Part shown: piece by piece, positions 17,853 through 28,272 of the stretch
Layout of the letters: every line of letters starts with the position of its first letter
How positions within the stretch are numbered: position 1 is the stretch's first letter
Assembly (NCBI GenBank): GCA_025055075.1
Contig: JANWYV010000020.1
Location: forward strand, 109,235 to 173,234
Length of the DNA: 64,000 nucleotides
From: Blastocatellia bacterium
GTDB taxonomy: Bacteria > Acidobacteriota > Blastocatellia > HR10
Direction: 5' to 3'
Notes under the pieces: generated by a model
The model's input: only the letters and a program-made list of their open reading frames with translations
What the model was told of the DNA's origin: nothing
Databases searched by the model: none
Program-made: the position numbers and the translations under genes

Positions 17853-18860
17853 TCACGCCGAAGTCGTACGGGCCTTCATTCCCATGATACCTTCGCGAAG
17901 CGTTCGCCCCACCTTCTCAATTAGCAATTCGGCCTCTCGTCGGCGATAGGCCGCGAGGCTCGGCCGTCCGGCTTGATTCTCCAGGATCCACTCTCGGGCG
18001 AACGTCCCGTTTTGAATCTCGGCGAGGATCCGTCGCATCTCTGCGCGCACTTGTTCGTTAATGATTCGCGGTCCCCGCGTGTAGTCTCCGTATTCGGCCG
18101 TGTCGCTGATGGAATAACGCATGTAGGCCAAGCCGCCTTCGTAAATCAAATCCACGATTAGCTTCAGCTCGTGCAGGCATTCGAAATAAGCGACCTCCGG
18201 CTGATACCCGGCCTCCACCAGCGTCTCAAATCCCGCCTTGATCAGTGCCGTCACACCGCCGCAGAGCACAGTCTGCTCGCCGAACAAATCCGTCTCCGTT
18301 TCTTCTCGAAACGTCGTCTCGATGACTCCCGCTCGCGTCGCGCCGATCCCTTTAGCGTAAGCCAGAGCCAACTCCTTGGCCTGCCCCGAGGCATTTTGAT
18401 GTACGGCCAGAAGTGCCGGCACCCCCTGTCCCTCCAGGAACAATTCGCGCAGTCGGTGCCCCGGTCCCTTCGGGGCCACCATCGCAACGTCCACATCCGG
18501 CGGCGGCACGATCTGGTTGTAGTGCACGTTGAACCCGTGCGCGAACAAGAGCATTTTCCTTGACCGCAAGGCTGGAGCGATCGCTTGCTCGTATACCTCT
18601 CGTTGCGCGGGGTCCGGCACAAGGAGCATGATGAGATCGCCCCGCTCGGCTGCTTCCTCGACCGGCAGGACAGTGAGCCCCTCCGCTTCCGCCTTCGCCC
18701 AAGATCGGCTCCCTCGATACAAGCCCACGATCACCGCTTGCCCATTGTCGCGCAAGTTCAGTGCATGGGCATGCCCTTGACTTCCATAACCGATGATCGC
18801 GATCGTCTTCCCTGAGAGAAGCCGCAGATCCGCGTCCTTCTCGTAGTAGATCTTCGCCAT
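17853..18860 (-). CDS. ilvC: Ketol-acid reductoisomerase
   Basis: Converts 2-acetolactate and 2-aceto-2-hydroxybutyrate into dihydroxy acids, second common step of valine/isoleucine/leucine synthesis. 335 residues, class I size. Rossmann motif [17 protein letters not shown] (24-40) and the cofactor loop [12 protein letters not shown] (46-57), whose Arg and Ser residues favour NADPH. C-terminal knotted domain has the metal-site residues in [12 protein letters not shown] and [14 protein letters not shown] 18860 follows GAGGAGGGAAG; the longer frame to 18902 overlaps the ilvH stop and is not needed. Last gene of ilvB-ilvH-ilvC. Confidence 0.96.
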   Translation of the reverse strand: MAKIYYEKDADLRLLSGKTIAIIGYGSQGHAHALNLRDNGQAVIVGLYRGSRSWAKAEAEGLTVLPVEEAAERGDLIMLLVPDPAQREVYEQAIAPALRSRKMLLFAHGFNVHYNQIVPPPDVDVAMVAPKGPGHRLRELFLEGQGVPALLAVHQNASGQAKELALAYAKGIGATRAGVIETTFREETETDLFGEQTVLCGGVTALIKAGFETLVEAGYQPEVAYFECLHELKLIVDLIYEGGLAYMRYSISDTAEYGDYTRGPRIINEQVRAEMRRILAEIQNGTFAREWILENQAGRPSLAAYRRREAELLIEKVGRTLREGIMGMKARTTSA

Positions 18861-18898
18861 CGAATCTTCCCTCCTCGCAAAAGATCGCAGGGATGCGC

Positions 18899-19372
18899 TC
18901 ATCCCCGCGCCATGGCCACTTTCCCCGATCTCACCAGTTCCAGAATCCCATACTTCTCGAAGACGCGAATGAAGGCCTCCAGCTTCTCCTCATCTCCCGT
19001 CAGCTCCAGCACGTAGGACTGCGGCGAGACATCTACGACGCGCGCTCGAAAGATCTCCGCTTCCTTGAGCAACTCCAGCTTCTGTCCCGACTCATGCCGC
19101 ACCTTCAACAGCAACAACTCCCGCTCGACAGCATTCCGCGTGTCCACGGCCGTCACAGTCACCACATCCACTAAGCGATCGAGCAGCCTCAGCAATTTCT
19201 CCAACGCCGCATCTTCCAGGTCCACGACGATCGTCATGTGCGAGAGCGTCGGATCATCTGTTCGCGCTACCGTCAGGCTCTCGATGTTGATGCCTCGCGC
19301 GCTGAATAATCCCGTGATCCGCGCGAGAGCCCCTGGCTTGTTCTCGACCGTCAGGACGATCGTCCGAATCAT
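18899..19372 (-). CDS. ilvH: Acetolactate synthase small (regulatory) subunit
   Basis: ACT-domain subunit that activates IlvB and confers valine feedback inhibition. 157 residues: N-terminal ACT domain with [25 protein letters not shown], then the C-terminal regulatory domain ([29 protein letters not shown]). Its ATG at 19372 comes one base after the ilvB stop, so the two are translationally coupled; AAGGAG lies within the end of ilvB. The frame extends to 19402 but that would overlap ilvB. Confidence 0.95.
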   Translation of the reverse strand: MIRTIVLTVENKPGALARITGLFSARGINIESLTVARTDDPTLSHMTIVVDLEDAALEKLLRLLDRLVDVVTVTAVDTRNAVERELLLLKVRHESGQKLELLKEAEIFRARVVDVSPQSYVLELTGDEEKLEAFIRVFEKYGILELVRSGKVAMARG

Positions 19373-19373
19373 A

Positions 19374-21119
19374 CTAGGCGATCGACTCCTTGCTATCGGC
19401 AATCGTTCGAGTCCCTATCGGTCCGACGATCATCTCCGTGATCGCCGCCCCAGGCGGGACCATGGGATAAACGTTCTCCTCGGCGGCCACATGCACGTCG
19501 AAGAGAATAGGCTCGCTCGAGAGCAACTCTTGCTCCAAGAGGTCGGCCAGATCTCCCGGCTGCCGCACCGTATATCCCCGTAGTCCGTAGGCCTCCGCGA
19601 TCTTCGCGTAATCGGGCGAAACGCGCAGATCGCTCGCCGAATATCGGCCATTGTAGAAGATCTCTTGCCACTGCCGCACCATCCCCAGATAAAAGTTGTT
19701 GAGGATGACGATCTTCAATGGGATGCGATGTTCCGCCACCACGGCCAGCTCCTGCATCGTCATCTGGAAGCTCCCATCCCCACAGATAGCAATGATCGGC
19801 CGATCCGGACGCGCGAACCACGCGCCAATAGCTGCGGGCAATCCAAATCCCATCGCGCCCAATCCTCCCGAAGTGATCCACGTCCGCGGATGCTTGAACC
19901 GATAATATTGCGCCGCCCACATCTGATGTTGCCCCACGTCGGTCGTCAGGATCGCCTCCCCCTGCGTGATCCGCGAGATCTCTTCGATCACCCACTGCGG
20001 CTTGATCACCCGCTCGTCGAAGTCGTAACGAAACGGATGGGTGCGCTTCCACTCGGCGATCTGCTCCAACCACGCTTGCCGCTCGGCCTCCCACGACGAC
20101 GTCCGATGTTCCGCAAGCAATTGCTCCAACTCCGAATTCAAGACCGAGAGGACGCGGCGCGCATCCCCCACGATCGAGATGTCCACGCGCACATTCTTGT
20201 TGATCTCGGCCGGATCAATGTCAATGTGAATCTTCCGCGCCTCGGGCGCGAACGCCGCGATCTTCCCCGTCACTCGATCGTCGAAGCGCACGCCGATGGC
20301 GATCAGCAAATCGCACCGGCTGACGGCCATGTTCGCATACCAACTCCCGTGCATGCCCAGCATCGCGAGCGAGAGGGGATGCTCCGTCGGGAAGCCCCCG
20401 AGCCCCATGAGGGTCGTCGCTACCGGAATCCGCCCCACCTCCGCCAGTCGTCGCAGCTCCGCCGCGCCCTCGGAAGCGATGACTCCACCTCCGGCATAAA
20501 TGACCGGACGTTTCGACTCCCAAATCGCTCGTACCGCTTGCCGGATCGCCTCAGGATCGCCGTCGAGGATCGGCCGATACCCCCGCAGCTTCACCTTTTC
20601 CGGATAGACGAATTCGCATTCGCTCAATTGAATGTCCTTGGGCAAATCCACAAGAACCGGCCCGGGCCGCCCCGTCCGCGCCAGATAGAACGCCTCCCGA
20701 ATGGTGGAGGCTAAATCCTCCGTGCGCAACACCAAATAGTTGTGCTTCGTACAGGGCCGCGTGATGCCCACCACGTCCGCCTCTTGAAAGGCATCGGTTC
20801 CGATCAACGTCGAGGGCACTTGTCCCGTAAAAACGACCATTGGGACCGAATCCATGAAGGCGCTGGCGATGCCTGTCACCAGATTCGTCGCTCCAGGCCC
20901 AGAAGTCGCCATCGCCACGCCCACGCGTCCTGACGCCCGCGCATATCCATCGGCCGCGTGCGCCGCCGCTTGCTCGTGCCGCATGAGAATGTGTCGGACC
21001 TCTGCATCATAAAGCCGGTCATAAATCGGCAAAATCGCTCCTCCCGGATGCCCGAAGACGACCTTCACGCCCTCTCGGCGCAGGCATTCGACGAAGATCT
21101 CCGTCCCTTTCATCCTCAT
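19374..21119 (-). CDS. ilvB: Acetolactate synthase large (catalytic) subunit
   Basis: ThDP-dependent enzyme joining pyruvate with pyruvate or 2-oxobutyrate; first common branched-chain amino acid step. 581 residues. Catalytic Glu region [18 protein letters not shown] near residue 45-62, a full FAD domain as in biosynthetic AHAS, and the ThDP motif [12 protein letters not shown]...NN (about 450-480). AAGGAG lies 9 nt before ATG 21119. First gene of ilvB-ilvH-ilvC; a predicted promoter lies at 21162-21190. No leader peptide or T-box was recognised in the 36-nt leader. Confidence 0.96.
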   Translation of the reverse strand: MRMKGTEIFVECLRREGVKVVFGHPGGAILPIYDRLYDAEVRHILMRHEQAAAHAADGYARASGRVGVAMATSGPGATNLVTGIASAFMDSVPMVVFTGQVPSTLIGTDAFQEADVVGITRPCTKHNYLVLRTEDLASTIREAFYLARTGRPGPVLVDLPKDIQLSECEFVYPEKVKLRGYRPILDGDPEAIRQAVRAIWESKRPVIYAGGGVIASEGAAELRRLAEVGRIPVATTLMGLGGFPTEHPLSLAMLGMHGSWYANMAVSRCDLLIAIGVRFDDRVTGKIAAFAPEARKIHIDIDPAEINKNVRVDISIVGDARRVLSVLNSELEQLLAEHRTSSWEAERQAWLEQIAEWKRTHPFRYDFDERVIKPQWVIEEISRITQGEAILTTDVGQHQMWAAQYYRFKHPRTWITSGGLGAMGFGLPAAIGAWFARPDRPIIAICGDGSFQMTMQELAVVAEHRIPLKIVILNNFYLGMVRQWQEIFYNGRYSASDLRVSPDYAKIAEAYGLRGYTVRQPGDLADLLEQELLSSEPILFDVHVAAEENVYPMVPPGAAITEMIVGPIGTRTIADSKESIA

Positions 21120-21161
21120 ATCGTCATTCTCCTTCCACCTCGCACCGGTGAGAGAGGGGAT

Positions 21162-21190
21162 AGTGTAGCGATCGCCGCGGCATTTGTAAA
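21162..21190 (-). promoter_or_regulatory. Predicted promoter of the ilvBHC operon
   Basis: Minus strand TTTACA (21190-21185), 17-nt spacer, TACACT (21167-21162), about 36 nt of leader before ATG 21119. Confidence 0.55.
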
Positions 21191-21293
21191 ATTTATTCTT
21201 TTTCTGGCGGAATCACCGATTCTTATGACCTGATGCGCCCTCCCCTTCGCAGCGATTCTCTGGTACACTTTCGCCGAAACGGAGGATGGGGAC

Positions 21294-21776
21294 ATGCGCA
21301 TCGTCATTGGAGCCGATCATGCCGGTTTCGAGCTGAAGCGGGCGCTCGCCGCCTACGTGCGCGAGCTGGGCCACGAAGTGGAAGATCTCGGAACAGAGAG
21401 CGCGGATCCGGTGGACTATCCCGATTACGCCGAAGCCGTCGCTCTCGCGGTGCGCGAAGGGCGTGCTGAGCGCGGTATTCTCATCTGCGGGAGCGGAGTG
21501 GGTGCCTCGGTCGCTGCGAACAAGGTGCCGGGAATTCGCGCAGGTCTCTGTCACGATACGTATTCGGCACGCCAAGGCGTCGAGCACGATGACCTCAACG
21601 TGCTGGTGCTCGGCGCGCGCGTCATCGGATTGGAACTGGCGAAAGAACTCGTGCGGGCGTTCTTGGAAGCGCGCTTCAGCAACGAGGAACGCCATCGCCG
21701 TCGCTTGGAGAAGCTGCGTCGGCTCGAAGCCCGGTTCTTGAAGGCCGACGAGGAACGATGCGATCGTGCGCGATGA
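21294..21776 (+). CDS. rpiB: Ribose-5-phosphate isomerase B
   Basis: Interconverts ribulose-5-phosphate and ribose-5-phosphate (or allose-6-phosphate). 160 residues with [10 protein letters not shown] at the N-terminus, the catalytic Cys loop [13 protein letters not shown] (family CGTGxGxSIAANK) and [44 protein letters not shown] precedes the ATG; an extended -10 TGGTACACT sits at 21261-21269. The stop overlaps the next gene's ATG (ATGA). A Ser replaces the usual Thr in the catalytic loop, a conservative change. Confidence 0.95.
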   Translation: MRIVIGADHAGFELKRALAAYVRELGHEVEDLGTESADPVDYPDYAEAVALAVREGRAERGILICGSGVGASVAANKVPGIRAGLCHDTYSARQGVEHDDLNVLVLGARVIGLELAKELVRAFLEARFSNEERHRRRLEKLRRLEARFLKADEERCDRAR

Positions 21777-22645
21777 CGTATCGAACGCTGATCCCGACCT
21801 CGCTGCTCAGTCAACATCTCGACGACCCAGCGTGGGTGATCGTGGACTGCCGCTTCGCGCTCGACGATCCGACGCGCGGCGAGCGCGACTACGAACAAGG
21901 GCATATCCCGAGTGCTGTTTATGCGCATTTGGAACGAGATCTCACGGGCACGATCATCCCCGGGAAGACCGGACGCCATCCCTTGCCTTCCATCGAGCAT
22001 TTGGTCGAGCGCTTCAGTGCGTGGGGCATTGACGCAAATGTCCAAGTCATCGCTTATGACGACAGCGGAGGTTCGACGGCAGCGCGGCTATGGTGGTTGC
22101 TGCGATGGCTCGGCCATGAAGCGGTCGCCGTGCTCGATGGCGGTTGGTCAGTGTGGCGCGCTGAAGGTCGTCCCTTTCGTCGCGGACATGAGCGGCGTTC
22201 CCCCCGCCGCTTCATCCCGCGTCCACGACCTGAGCTTGTGGCGAGCGTCGAAGACGTTTTGATGGCCTTGAAGGACCCGAGCTACCGCTTGGTTGATGCG
22301 CGGAGCCCGGAACGCTATCGAGGTGAGCATGAGCCGATTGATCCCGTAGCCGGACATATTCCCGGAGCCATCTGCGCCCCGTACTTCGAGAACCTCGATG
22401 CCCGAGGTTTCTTTCGCCCCGCGGACGAATTGCGCGCGCGATTTGAGCAAATTCTCGGTGGAATCCCTCCCTCACGCGCGATCTTTTACTGCGGCTCCGG
22501 CGTGACAGCAGCGCATAATCTGTTAGCGCTCTTGCATGCGGGCTTGGGAGAAGCGCGACTCTATCCTGGCTCCTGGAGCGAATGGATTACCGATCCCACG
22601 CGTCCGATCGAACGATCGCTCCCTGAGCGTTCCGAAAGCATGTGA
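21773..22645 (+). CDS. Two-domain rhodanese-type sulfurtransferase (thiosulfate/3-mercaptopyruvate)
   Basis: Transfers sulfane sulfur from thiosulfate or 3-mercaptopyruvate to a thiophilic acceptor. About 290 residues, two rhodanese domains; the N-terminal one is inactive by design, the C-terminal one has the Cys loop [22 protein letters not shown] is the loop of mercaptopyruvate sulfurtransferases (SseA type), whereas thiosulfate enzymes usually have CRxGxT. The typical [20 protein letters not shown] stretch precedes it. ATG 21773 overlaps the rpiB stop; ATG 21758 is an alternative with a closer GAGGA. Confidence 0.9.
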   Translation: MTYRTLIPTSLLSQHLDDPAWVIVDCRFALDDPTRGERDYEQGHIPSAVYAHLERDLTGTIIPGKTGRHPLPSIEHLVERFSAWGIDANVQVIAYDDSGGSTAARLWWLLRWLGHEAVAVLDGGWSVWRAEGRPFRRGHERRSPRRFIPRPRPELVASVEDVLMALKDPSYRLVDARSPERYRGEHEPIDPVAGHIPGAICAPYFENLDARGFFRPADELRARFEQILGGIPPSRAIFYCGSGVTAAHNLLALLHAGLGEARLYPGSWSEWITDPTRPIERSLPERSESM

Positions 22646-22677
22646 TCCGCGAGGACGATGACCGCGCCCGCGCGCAT

Positions 22678-22707
22678 TTGCGCGGTCGTCGAGGAAGGCG
22701 ATACACT
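22678..22707 (+). promoter_or_regulatory. Predicted promoter of the GH3 gene
   Basis: TTGCGC (22678-22683), 18-nt spacer, TACACT (22702-22707), 36 nt before the ATG at 22743; AAAGGAGGA follows. Confidence 0.45.
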
Positions 22708-22742
22708 AACGGCTCATATCTCGCGCGAGAAAGGAGGAGACT

Positions 22743-24497
22743 ATGAAGAGCGCTTGGGTCATCATGCTCATCGTTTGGTTCTCTATGCCGCGACCTGCCA
22801 TCCCCCAACAGGACGTCTCGCGTCCTCTCGCAGCGGAGGATCGCGCGTGGATCGAAGAGACGTTGCGACGGATGACGTTGGAGGAGAAGATCGGGCAGAT
22901 GATCGTCCCGGCGATGACTCCCGTCTTCATGAACCACGAGAGCGAGGAATTTCGTCGCATCGAGCGGAACATCGTGGAATTTCATGTCGGCGGCTATCAT
23001 ACCTTCGGAGGGGATCCGGTCGCTCTGGCCGCTTTGCTGAATCGAATGCAGCGATTGGCAAAAATCCCGCTCCTGATCACCGCGGACCTTGAAGGCGGGC
23101 CCGGATATCAATTCCGCGGAGCGACGCGATTGCCGCGCGCCATGGCATTGGGAGCGACCGGGAGCGAAGAACTGACTTATCGCGCCGGCCAGATCACAGC
23201 CATCGAGGGACGCGCCATGGGCATCCATGTGAATTTCTATCCCGTCATGGATGTCAACAACAATCCGAGGAATCCCATCATCAACATTCGATCCTTTGGC
23301 GAAGATGTGGCTCTTGTTTCGCGTCTCGGCCAGGCGTACATCCGCGGGGCACAAGAGAACGGGCAATTGGCGACGGCCAAGCATTTCCCTGGACATGGCG
23401 ATACGAGCCAGGATTCGCATTTAGAGCTGCCCGTCATCGCGGTCAGCCGCGACCGCCTCGATCGGATCGAGCTACCGCCATTTCGCGCGGCGATTCAAGC
23501 GGGCGTCGCCGCGATCATGACGGCGCACATCGCCCTTCCGCAGGTGGAGCCGGAACAGGGGATACCGGCGACGCTCTCTCCGGCGATCCTCACCGGGCTG
23601 CTCCGAAAAGAGCTGGGGTTCCGCGGTCTGATCTTCACCGATGCCATGGACATGCGTGGGGTCGCCGCTCACTTCACGCCGGAAGAAGCGACGTTGCGCG
23701 CCGTTCGAGCGGGCGCGGATGTGATCCTCTTCCCCATAGACGTCGAGAAGTCCTTCACGGCTCTTCGACAGGCGGTCATGCGCGGTGAGATCCCCATCGA
23801 GCGCATCGAAGCTTCCGTGCGACGTCTCCTGGAGGCCAAGGCGCGGCTCGGTCTCCATCGAAATCGGTACGTAGACCTGGATCGCATCGAGAGAATCGTC
23901 GGGAATCGAGAACATCAGCAATGGGCGCGCACGATCATCGAACGCGCTATCACCTTGGTGCGCGACGAACGGCGCGTTCTTCCGATCACCCTCAATGAGA
24001 CCCAGCGCGTCCTGCTCCTGACGATCCTCGATGCGCGCGAGGGGTGGCGCGAGGGCGTGCCCGGAAACGCTTTTCGCGCGGAACTTCTCAAACGCCATCG
24101 GAGCGTGGTCGAAGTGACTATTGACGACAGAACCCCGCGCGAGACGATTGAAGTCGTGAAGAAGTTGGCCGCCCTCTGCGATCTCATCTTGGCCAATGGG
24201 TTCATCCGCGTCGCCGCATACAAGGGCTCCATTGATCTGACCGAGGGACAACTGGAGCTTTTGCGCGCCCTCTCGAAACTGGAGAAGCCTTTCGTCTTCA
24301 CCCTATTCGGTAGCCCCTACATGCTCTCCTTTGTGCCCGAGCTACCGACGTACATCCTGACCTACGAGTATTACCCGGAGGCGGAGCGCGCGGCTCTGCG
24401 AGCCATCCTCGGCGAAATTCCCTTCGCCGGGAAGCTGCCGATCAGCCTGCCGGGCGCTTACCCGATCGGACACGGCCTCACTCCAACCGCGCAATAG
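22743..24497 (+). CDS. Secreted glycoside hydrolase family 3 protein, beta-N-acetylhexosaminidase-like
   Basis: Exported retaining glycosidase, probably cleaving beta-N-acetylglucosaminides from peptidoglycan or chitin fragments. 584 residues with signal peptide (cleavage near PAIPQQ, 18-23). The NagZ-type signature KHFPGHGDTSQDSHLELP contains the Asp/His general acid-base dyad, and FTDAMDMRGV contains the nucleophile Asp. A second domain after residue about 400 (IERAITLVRDERRVLP onward) matches the alpha/beta C-terminal domain of longer GH3 enzymes. It is followed 9 nt later by the dehydrogenase gene on the same strand. Confidence 0.88.
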   Translation: MKSAWVIMLIVWFSMPRPAIPQQDVSRPLAAEDRAWIEETLRRMTLEEKIGQMIVPAMTPVFMNHESEEFRRIERNIVEFHVGGYHTFGGDPVALAALLNRMQRLAKIPLLITADLEGGPGYQFRGATRLPRAMALGATGSEELTYRAGQITAIEGRAMGIHVNFYPVMDVNNNPRNPIINIRSFGEDVALVSRLGQAYIRGAQENGQLATAKHFPGHGDTSQDSHLELPVIAVSRDRLDRIELPPFRAAIQAGVAAIMTAHIALPQVEPEQGIPATLSPAILTGLLRKELGFRGLIFTDAMDMRGVAAHFTPEEATLRAVRAGADVILFPIDVEKSFTALRQAVMRGEIPIERIEASVRRLLEAKARLGLHRNRYVDLDRIERIVGNREHQQWARTIIERAITLVRDERRVLPITLNETQRVLLLTILDAREGWREGVPGNAFRAELLKRHRSVVEVTIDDRTPRETIEVVKKLAALCDLILANGFIRVAAYKGSIDLTEGQLELLRALSKLEKPFVFTLFGSPYMLSFVPELPTYILTYEYYPEAERAALRAILGEIPFAGKLPISLPGAYPIGHGLTPTAQ

Positions 24498-24506
24498 GGG
24501 GGTGGC

Positions 24507-25409
24507 ATGCGCCTCGGGTTCATCGGACTCGGTACGATGGGTCGTCCCATGGCGAGAAATCTCATCGCAGCCGGATTCTCGCTCACGGTTTACAACCGCA
24601 CGGCGAGCAAGGCCCATCCGCTTTTGGAACTAGGTGCCGCTTGGGCTCCCTCACCAGCCGATCTCGCCCGAACATCCGATGTTGTGATCACCATCCTTTC
24701 GGATACGCCCGATGTTGAGGCCGTGCTCTTTGGTCCTGGGGGAGTGGAGGAAGGGATACGTTCTGGTAGCATCGTGATCGAAATGAGCACGATCGCGCCA
24801 GAAGCCGCTATCGCTTTCGCTCAGCGTTTCGCCGAGCGGGGATGCGCGATGCTCGATGCCCCCGTTAGTGGAGGCGAACGCGGCGCGATCGAAGGGACGC
24901 TCGCCATCATGGTCGGAGGACGCGAGGAGATCTTCCATCAGTGTTGGCCCATCTTCCGCGCTTTGGGAAAGACGATCATCTACACCGGTCCAAGCGGGAA
25001 CGGTCAGAAGACGAAGCTCGTCAACCAGCTCGTCTGCGCCCTGAACATCGTAGCCATGACCGAAGGCCTTCATCTGGCCGAAAGGCTTGGGCTCGATCTG
25101 GAAACTACATTGCGCGCTATCTCGCAGGGAGCCGCTGCATCGTGGATGCTCTCGAATCTCGCTCCGAAGATCCTACAGAAGGACTTCGCGCCGGGTTTCA
25201 AGATCGCCCTTCAGCAAAAAGACCTGCGTTTAGTGCGCGAAGCCATTCGACGAGCGCGTCCACACGATGCTCCCGAGTGCGCTGATCTCGAATCGCGAAG
25301 CTTCCCGGGCGCTGAACTCGCCTTCCGCCTCTTCAGCGAAGCTGTGGCCGAGGGACTCGGCGAGCTTGGGACGCAAGGATTAATCGCCCTCTATCGGCGC
25401 CGCGCTTGA
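24507..25409 (+). CDS. NAD(P)-dependent beta-hydroxyacid dehydrogenase family protein
   Basis: Member of the 3-hydroxyisobutyrate/tartronate-semialdehyde/succinic-semialdehyde reductase family. 300 residues; Rossmann motif GFIGLGTMGRPMARNL (4-19), substrate loop DAPVSGGERGA, and the catalytic Lys in QKTKLVNQ. The end of the protein (GLGELGTQGLIALY) is typical. Between LVREAI and FPGAEL the spacing is longer than I expect for the family, with a stretch RRARPHDAPECAD; neither other frame looks like the family there, so it is probably a real insertion. Substrate unknown. GGGGGTGGC precedes the ATG, and a terminator follows. Confidence 0.85.
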   Translation: MRLGFIGLGTMGRPMARNLIAAGFSLTVYNRTASKAHPLLELGAAWAPSPADLARTSDVVITILSDTPDVEAVLFGPGGVEEGIRSGSIVIEMSTIAPEAAIAFAQRFAERGCAMLDAPVSGGERGAIEGTLAIMVGGREEIFHQCWPIFRALGKTIIYTGPSGNGQKTKLVNQLVCALNIVAMTEGLHLAERLGLDLETTLRAISQGAAASWMLSNLAPKILQKDFAPGFKIALQQKDLRLVREAIRRARPHDAPECADLESRSFPGAELAFRLFSEAVAEGLGELGTQGLIALYRRRA

Positions 25410-25442
25410 GATCGGGAGTCACGCGCAGAAAACAGCTTTTTC

Positions 25443-25480
25443 GGCGCTCGACCCTTCGCTCGAGCACGGCGCCATTTTTT
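25443..25480 (+). terminator. Terminator after the dehydrogenase gene, shared by convergent genes
   Basis: GGCGC (25443-25447) pairs with GCGCC ending at 25473, with inner TCGA/TCGA pairing and a bulge, followed by ATTTTTT. The reverse reading has GAAAAAGCTGTTTTC after the stem, so it may work weakly both ways. It touches the stop codon of the M14 gene. Confidence 0.6.
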
Positions 25481-28023
25481 CACCAAGTCGCACGCTCGGA
25501 GGCTGCATAGAGCACGGCGTTGAAGAGCGTTTTGAACGTAGCGTACGATTGCCCGCGATACTGAGGTCGGAATCCGAAGAGAATCGCACGGCCCCGTCCG
25601 ATGGGGACTTCCACGAGAGCCGCTTTCCCAGAGAGGCGTTCCCCACCCAGTAGCCATCCGCTCAGGAGGGGATCGCCCGCCGGATACCGCGCGATGACGA
25701 TGGCCGAACCGCTGACCTCGAAGGCTGGTCCTTCCTCAAACCAAATCCCTGTTTCGCGTTCCATGCCAAAGGCGACCGGATGCGCGGGATCGAACTCGGC
25801 TTTCAAGATCGAACCCGGCCCATAGAACTCTCGTTCCGAAACACCCGCCAATACATCGCGGACCTGCGGCTGCATCCCCCTCAGGATCACTTCCGAAGCT
25901 TGATTGAAGGCGATCACACTGCCACCGTCTTCGGCGAATCGCCGCAAATTGGCTACCCCTATCTCTCCAATGCCGCCCGTATATTCCTCAGGCATCGTGC
26001 CGGGCCGATGCCCTTCCAAGATCGTGCGCAACGGTTGATCCGGCAAGATGATCGCATCGAACCGACGGCGTAAATCTCCGGCGCGTATGTCTCGATCGTA
26101 GACATTCTCGTAAGGAATGCCAAATTGATCGAAGACCCACCGCGTCCATCCCTCGTCCATCGAGGGAACGTAGCTTCGATACAGGCCCACGCGGGGCATC
26201 CGCAGCTCCAATACTGCTCCGCGCGGACGTTCTCGCACAGCTTGAACCGAGATCGAGAAACGCCGCGCCGTCTCCTCCAAAAGCGCCTCTTGTCCAGCGG
26301 GAATGAACGCCGTGCCAGGTGGGAAGGCAGCGGCATCCACGAGGCGATAGACGCGCCCCCCTCGCTTGAGCAAGTCGAAGAGCGCGGCGATCTCCCGATG
26401 CCCCTCCGGCCGAATCACGTACCCGTGTGGAGATTTCCCTCCCACGATCTGCCCCCCTGGCTCCTCCACGCGATCTACGGGCTCCCACGGAACGGAGAAG
26501 GGGCGAGTGATCTCCACAACGTTCACTCCCATGAGTAAGGGAAGTGTATGCGCCGTCACATCGTAGGGACGTTTCGGCGGCCCTCCGGGATATTCCCGCA
26601 GATCCGGATAGCGCTGCCGTTCCAGCAACGCCTTCGCGAACGCGCCGTAGGGTTGCGCCAAGGGGATGATGAGACTCCCCGCCGGGAAAGTTCGCCCATC
26701 CGCCTCAAAGGCCGCTCGTGCCCTCCATACCTCCACCAGGCCGAACCGCAAGACCTCGATCAGCTTCCGCGCCGCGGCCGGATCCCGTTGCTCCGGGGGA
26801 ATGATGAAGGCGAAAGGTGGCTCCTTCCGTTCGACTGCGCGCTTGCCGACCCGATAGAAGTTCCATAGGAAATGGTCTCGATGCCGCGCGGCCGTTTGCA
26901 AGAGCGAGAAGAAGGCCGAGAGCTGATAATCCACAATGTCACGCAAGCGCCAGATCCCTCCAGGCCAAGGCTCCGGGAAATTCCAACTCGGCCGTTGTGC
27001 GTCATAGCCACGCCCACCTCGCAAGCGTTCAAAGGGAATTTCGATCGGCGAAGCGATGCGCACGCTCGCCGATTCCGTCAGAATACGCAACCCGCCGTGA
27101 TAGCATTGATAGCACCGCGCCGGCGTCCAGAGATCGTAGATCGCGTTGACGACGACCCCCTTCTTTCCCTCTGCCGTCAGATCGGCCGCCATCTTCATCC
27201 CTAGCCAATTCATCCCCTGCACGAGGATGGGATCAATATTCGGTTCGATGGGATCAATCCATGGCGGCGTGAAAATGCGCGCTTCCAACGCTCCCATCTG
27301 GTGCACGTCGTAGACGATCTGCGGATGCCAGGCATTGTGTGCCTTCTCCACGGTGAGTCGCGTCTCCACCTGCGTGAACATGTACCAATCGCGATTGTTG
27401 TCGTGGCCGACGTACTTATGATAGAGCCACGGCGGGCTCGTCCCCTCATACGGCGTGCCGAGCGTTCGCTGGTACCATTCGTACACCATCTGGTTCCCGT
27501 CGGGATTGAGCGAGGGAATGAGCAAGAGGATCACGTTCTCCAAGATCTCGCGCACGCGCGGCGAATCCTCGGTCACCATGCGCCAAGCAAATTCCACGGC
27601 CGTTTGCGCGCTGGCGACTTCAGTCGAGTGGATGTTGCACGTAATGAGGACGACGACTTTCCCACGCTCGATGAGCGCCCGCGCGTCGCTCTCGGAGAGG
27701 CCGCGCGGATCGGCGAGTCGTTTTTGAATCTGCCGATACTCCTCCAATCGCGCGAGCGTCGACGGAGCTGAGATAATCGCCATGATGAAAGGACGACCCT
27801 CAGTGCTCCGCCCCAACTCCACGACGCTCATGCGATCCGACGCCTCATCCAATCGCCGAAAGTACTCGACGATCTGCGGCCAGCTGGCCAGCCGACGGTC
27901 CTCTCCGATATCGAATCCCAGATACTCCCTCGGAGAAGGAACCGTTCGCTGCCCGGCCCAGATCGTCGCGGTCATCATGACTATGGCCAGTCCCTTTTGC
28001 AGATGGCGCGCGCGTCGCAACAT
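25480..28023 (-). CDS. Secreted M14-family zinc carboxypeptidase with C-terminal amidotransferase-like domain
   Basis: Exported metallopeptidase of 847 residues. Signal peptide 1-24 (QKGLAIVMMTATIWAG). Peptidase M14 domain about 45-330: zinc motif NIHSTE (H132, E135), SLNPDGNQ, and later zinc His in YDVHQMG. A long middle segment is followed by a C-terminal region (about 620-847) with IILPDQPLR...GGVANL-type residues and EDGGSVIAFN, resembling the class I glutamine-amidotransferase-like fold found in other exported peptidases of this kind. AGGAGGGAAATGAAC precedes the ATG. Likely nutritional peptide degradation; substrate specificity cannot be assigned. Confidence 0.87.
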   Translation of the reverse strand: MLRRARHLQKGLAIVMMTATIWAGQRTVPSPREYLGFDIGEDRRLASWPQIVEYFRRLDEASDRMSVVELGRSTEGRPFIMAIISAPSTLARLEEYRQIQKRLADPRGLSESDARALIERGKVVVLITCNIHSTEVASAQTAVEFAWRMVTEDSPRVREILENVILLLIPSLNPDGNQMVYEWYQRTLGTPYEGTSPPWLYHKYVGHDNNRDWYMFTQVETRLTVEKAHNAWHPQIVYDVHQMGALEARIFTPPWIDPIEPNIDPILVQGMNWLGMKMAADLTAEGKKGVVVNAIYDLWTPARCYQCYHGGLRILTESASVRIASPIEIPFERLRGGRGYDAQRPSWNFPEPWPGGIWRLRDIVDYQLSAFFSLLQTAARHRDHFLWNFYRVGKRAVERKEPPFAFIIPPEQRDPAAARKLIEVLRFGLVEVWRARAAFEADGRTFPAGSLIIPLAQPYGAFAKALLERQRYPDLREYPGGPPKRPYDVTAHTLPLLMGVNVVEITRPFSVPWEPVDRVEEPGGQIVGGKSPHGYVIRPEGHREIAALFDLLKRGGRVYRLVDAAAFPPGTAFIPAGQEALLEETARRFSISVQAVRERPRGAVLELRMPRVGLYRSYVPSMDEGWTRWVFDQFGIPYENVYDRDIRAGDLRRRFDAIILPDQPLRTILEGHRPGTMPEEYTGGIGEIGVANLRRFAEDGGSVIAFNQASEVILRGMQPQVRDVLAGVSEREFYGPGSILKAEFDPAHPVAFGMERETGIWFEEGPAFEVSGSAIVIARYPAGDPLLSGWLLGGERLSGKAALVEVPIGRGRAILFGFRPQYRGQSYATFKTLFNAVLYAASERATW

Positions 28024-28071
28024 ACGTTCATTTCCCTCCTGATCTTCTTCCTCACTCCCACGGAGTGGGGG

Positions 28072-28101
28072 ATTTTACGCGAAGCCTCAGCAGAAGGACA
28101 A
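28072..28101 (-). promoter_or_regulatory. Predicted promoter of the M14 peptidase gene
   Basis: Minus strand TTGTCC (28101-28096), 18-nt spacer, TAAAAT (28077-28072). A small CACTCC/GGAGTG stem with a 3-nt loop follows in the leader (28053-28067). Confidence 0.5.
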
Positions 28102-28272
28102 GAGGCGCGCCCTTCCCCGAAGAGGCCCGATGGAGTGAAAAATCCGTGCAACGCTCGCTCGCTGCCTCGCCGTCCCATCTGGCGGATGAACGAACGGAGA
28201 GGACGTCGCGCGAGGTCATCCTCCTCCCGCGACATCGCTCTCGAGAAAGATCTTCTTCGGAGGCGAAAGACG

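Noticed and set aside
21120..21293. Leucine/valine leader peptide or T-box before ilvB
   Set aside because: The predicted leader is only about 36 nt and has no hydrophobic codon run or T-box sequence.
24507..25409. Possible double frameshift in the dehydrogenase between LVREAI and FPGAEL
   Set aside because: Alternative frames there do not resemble the family, so a real insertion is more likely.
27997..28272. N-terminal extension of the exported 214-residue protein
   Set aside because: No ribosome site; overlaps the leader and promoter of the divergent M14 gene. A signal peptide and GGAGGCG at 28273 fix the start.
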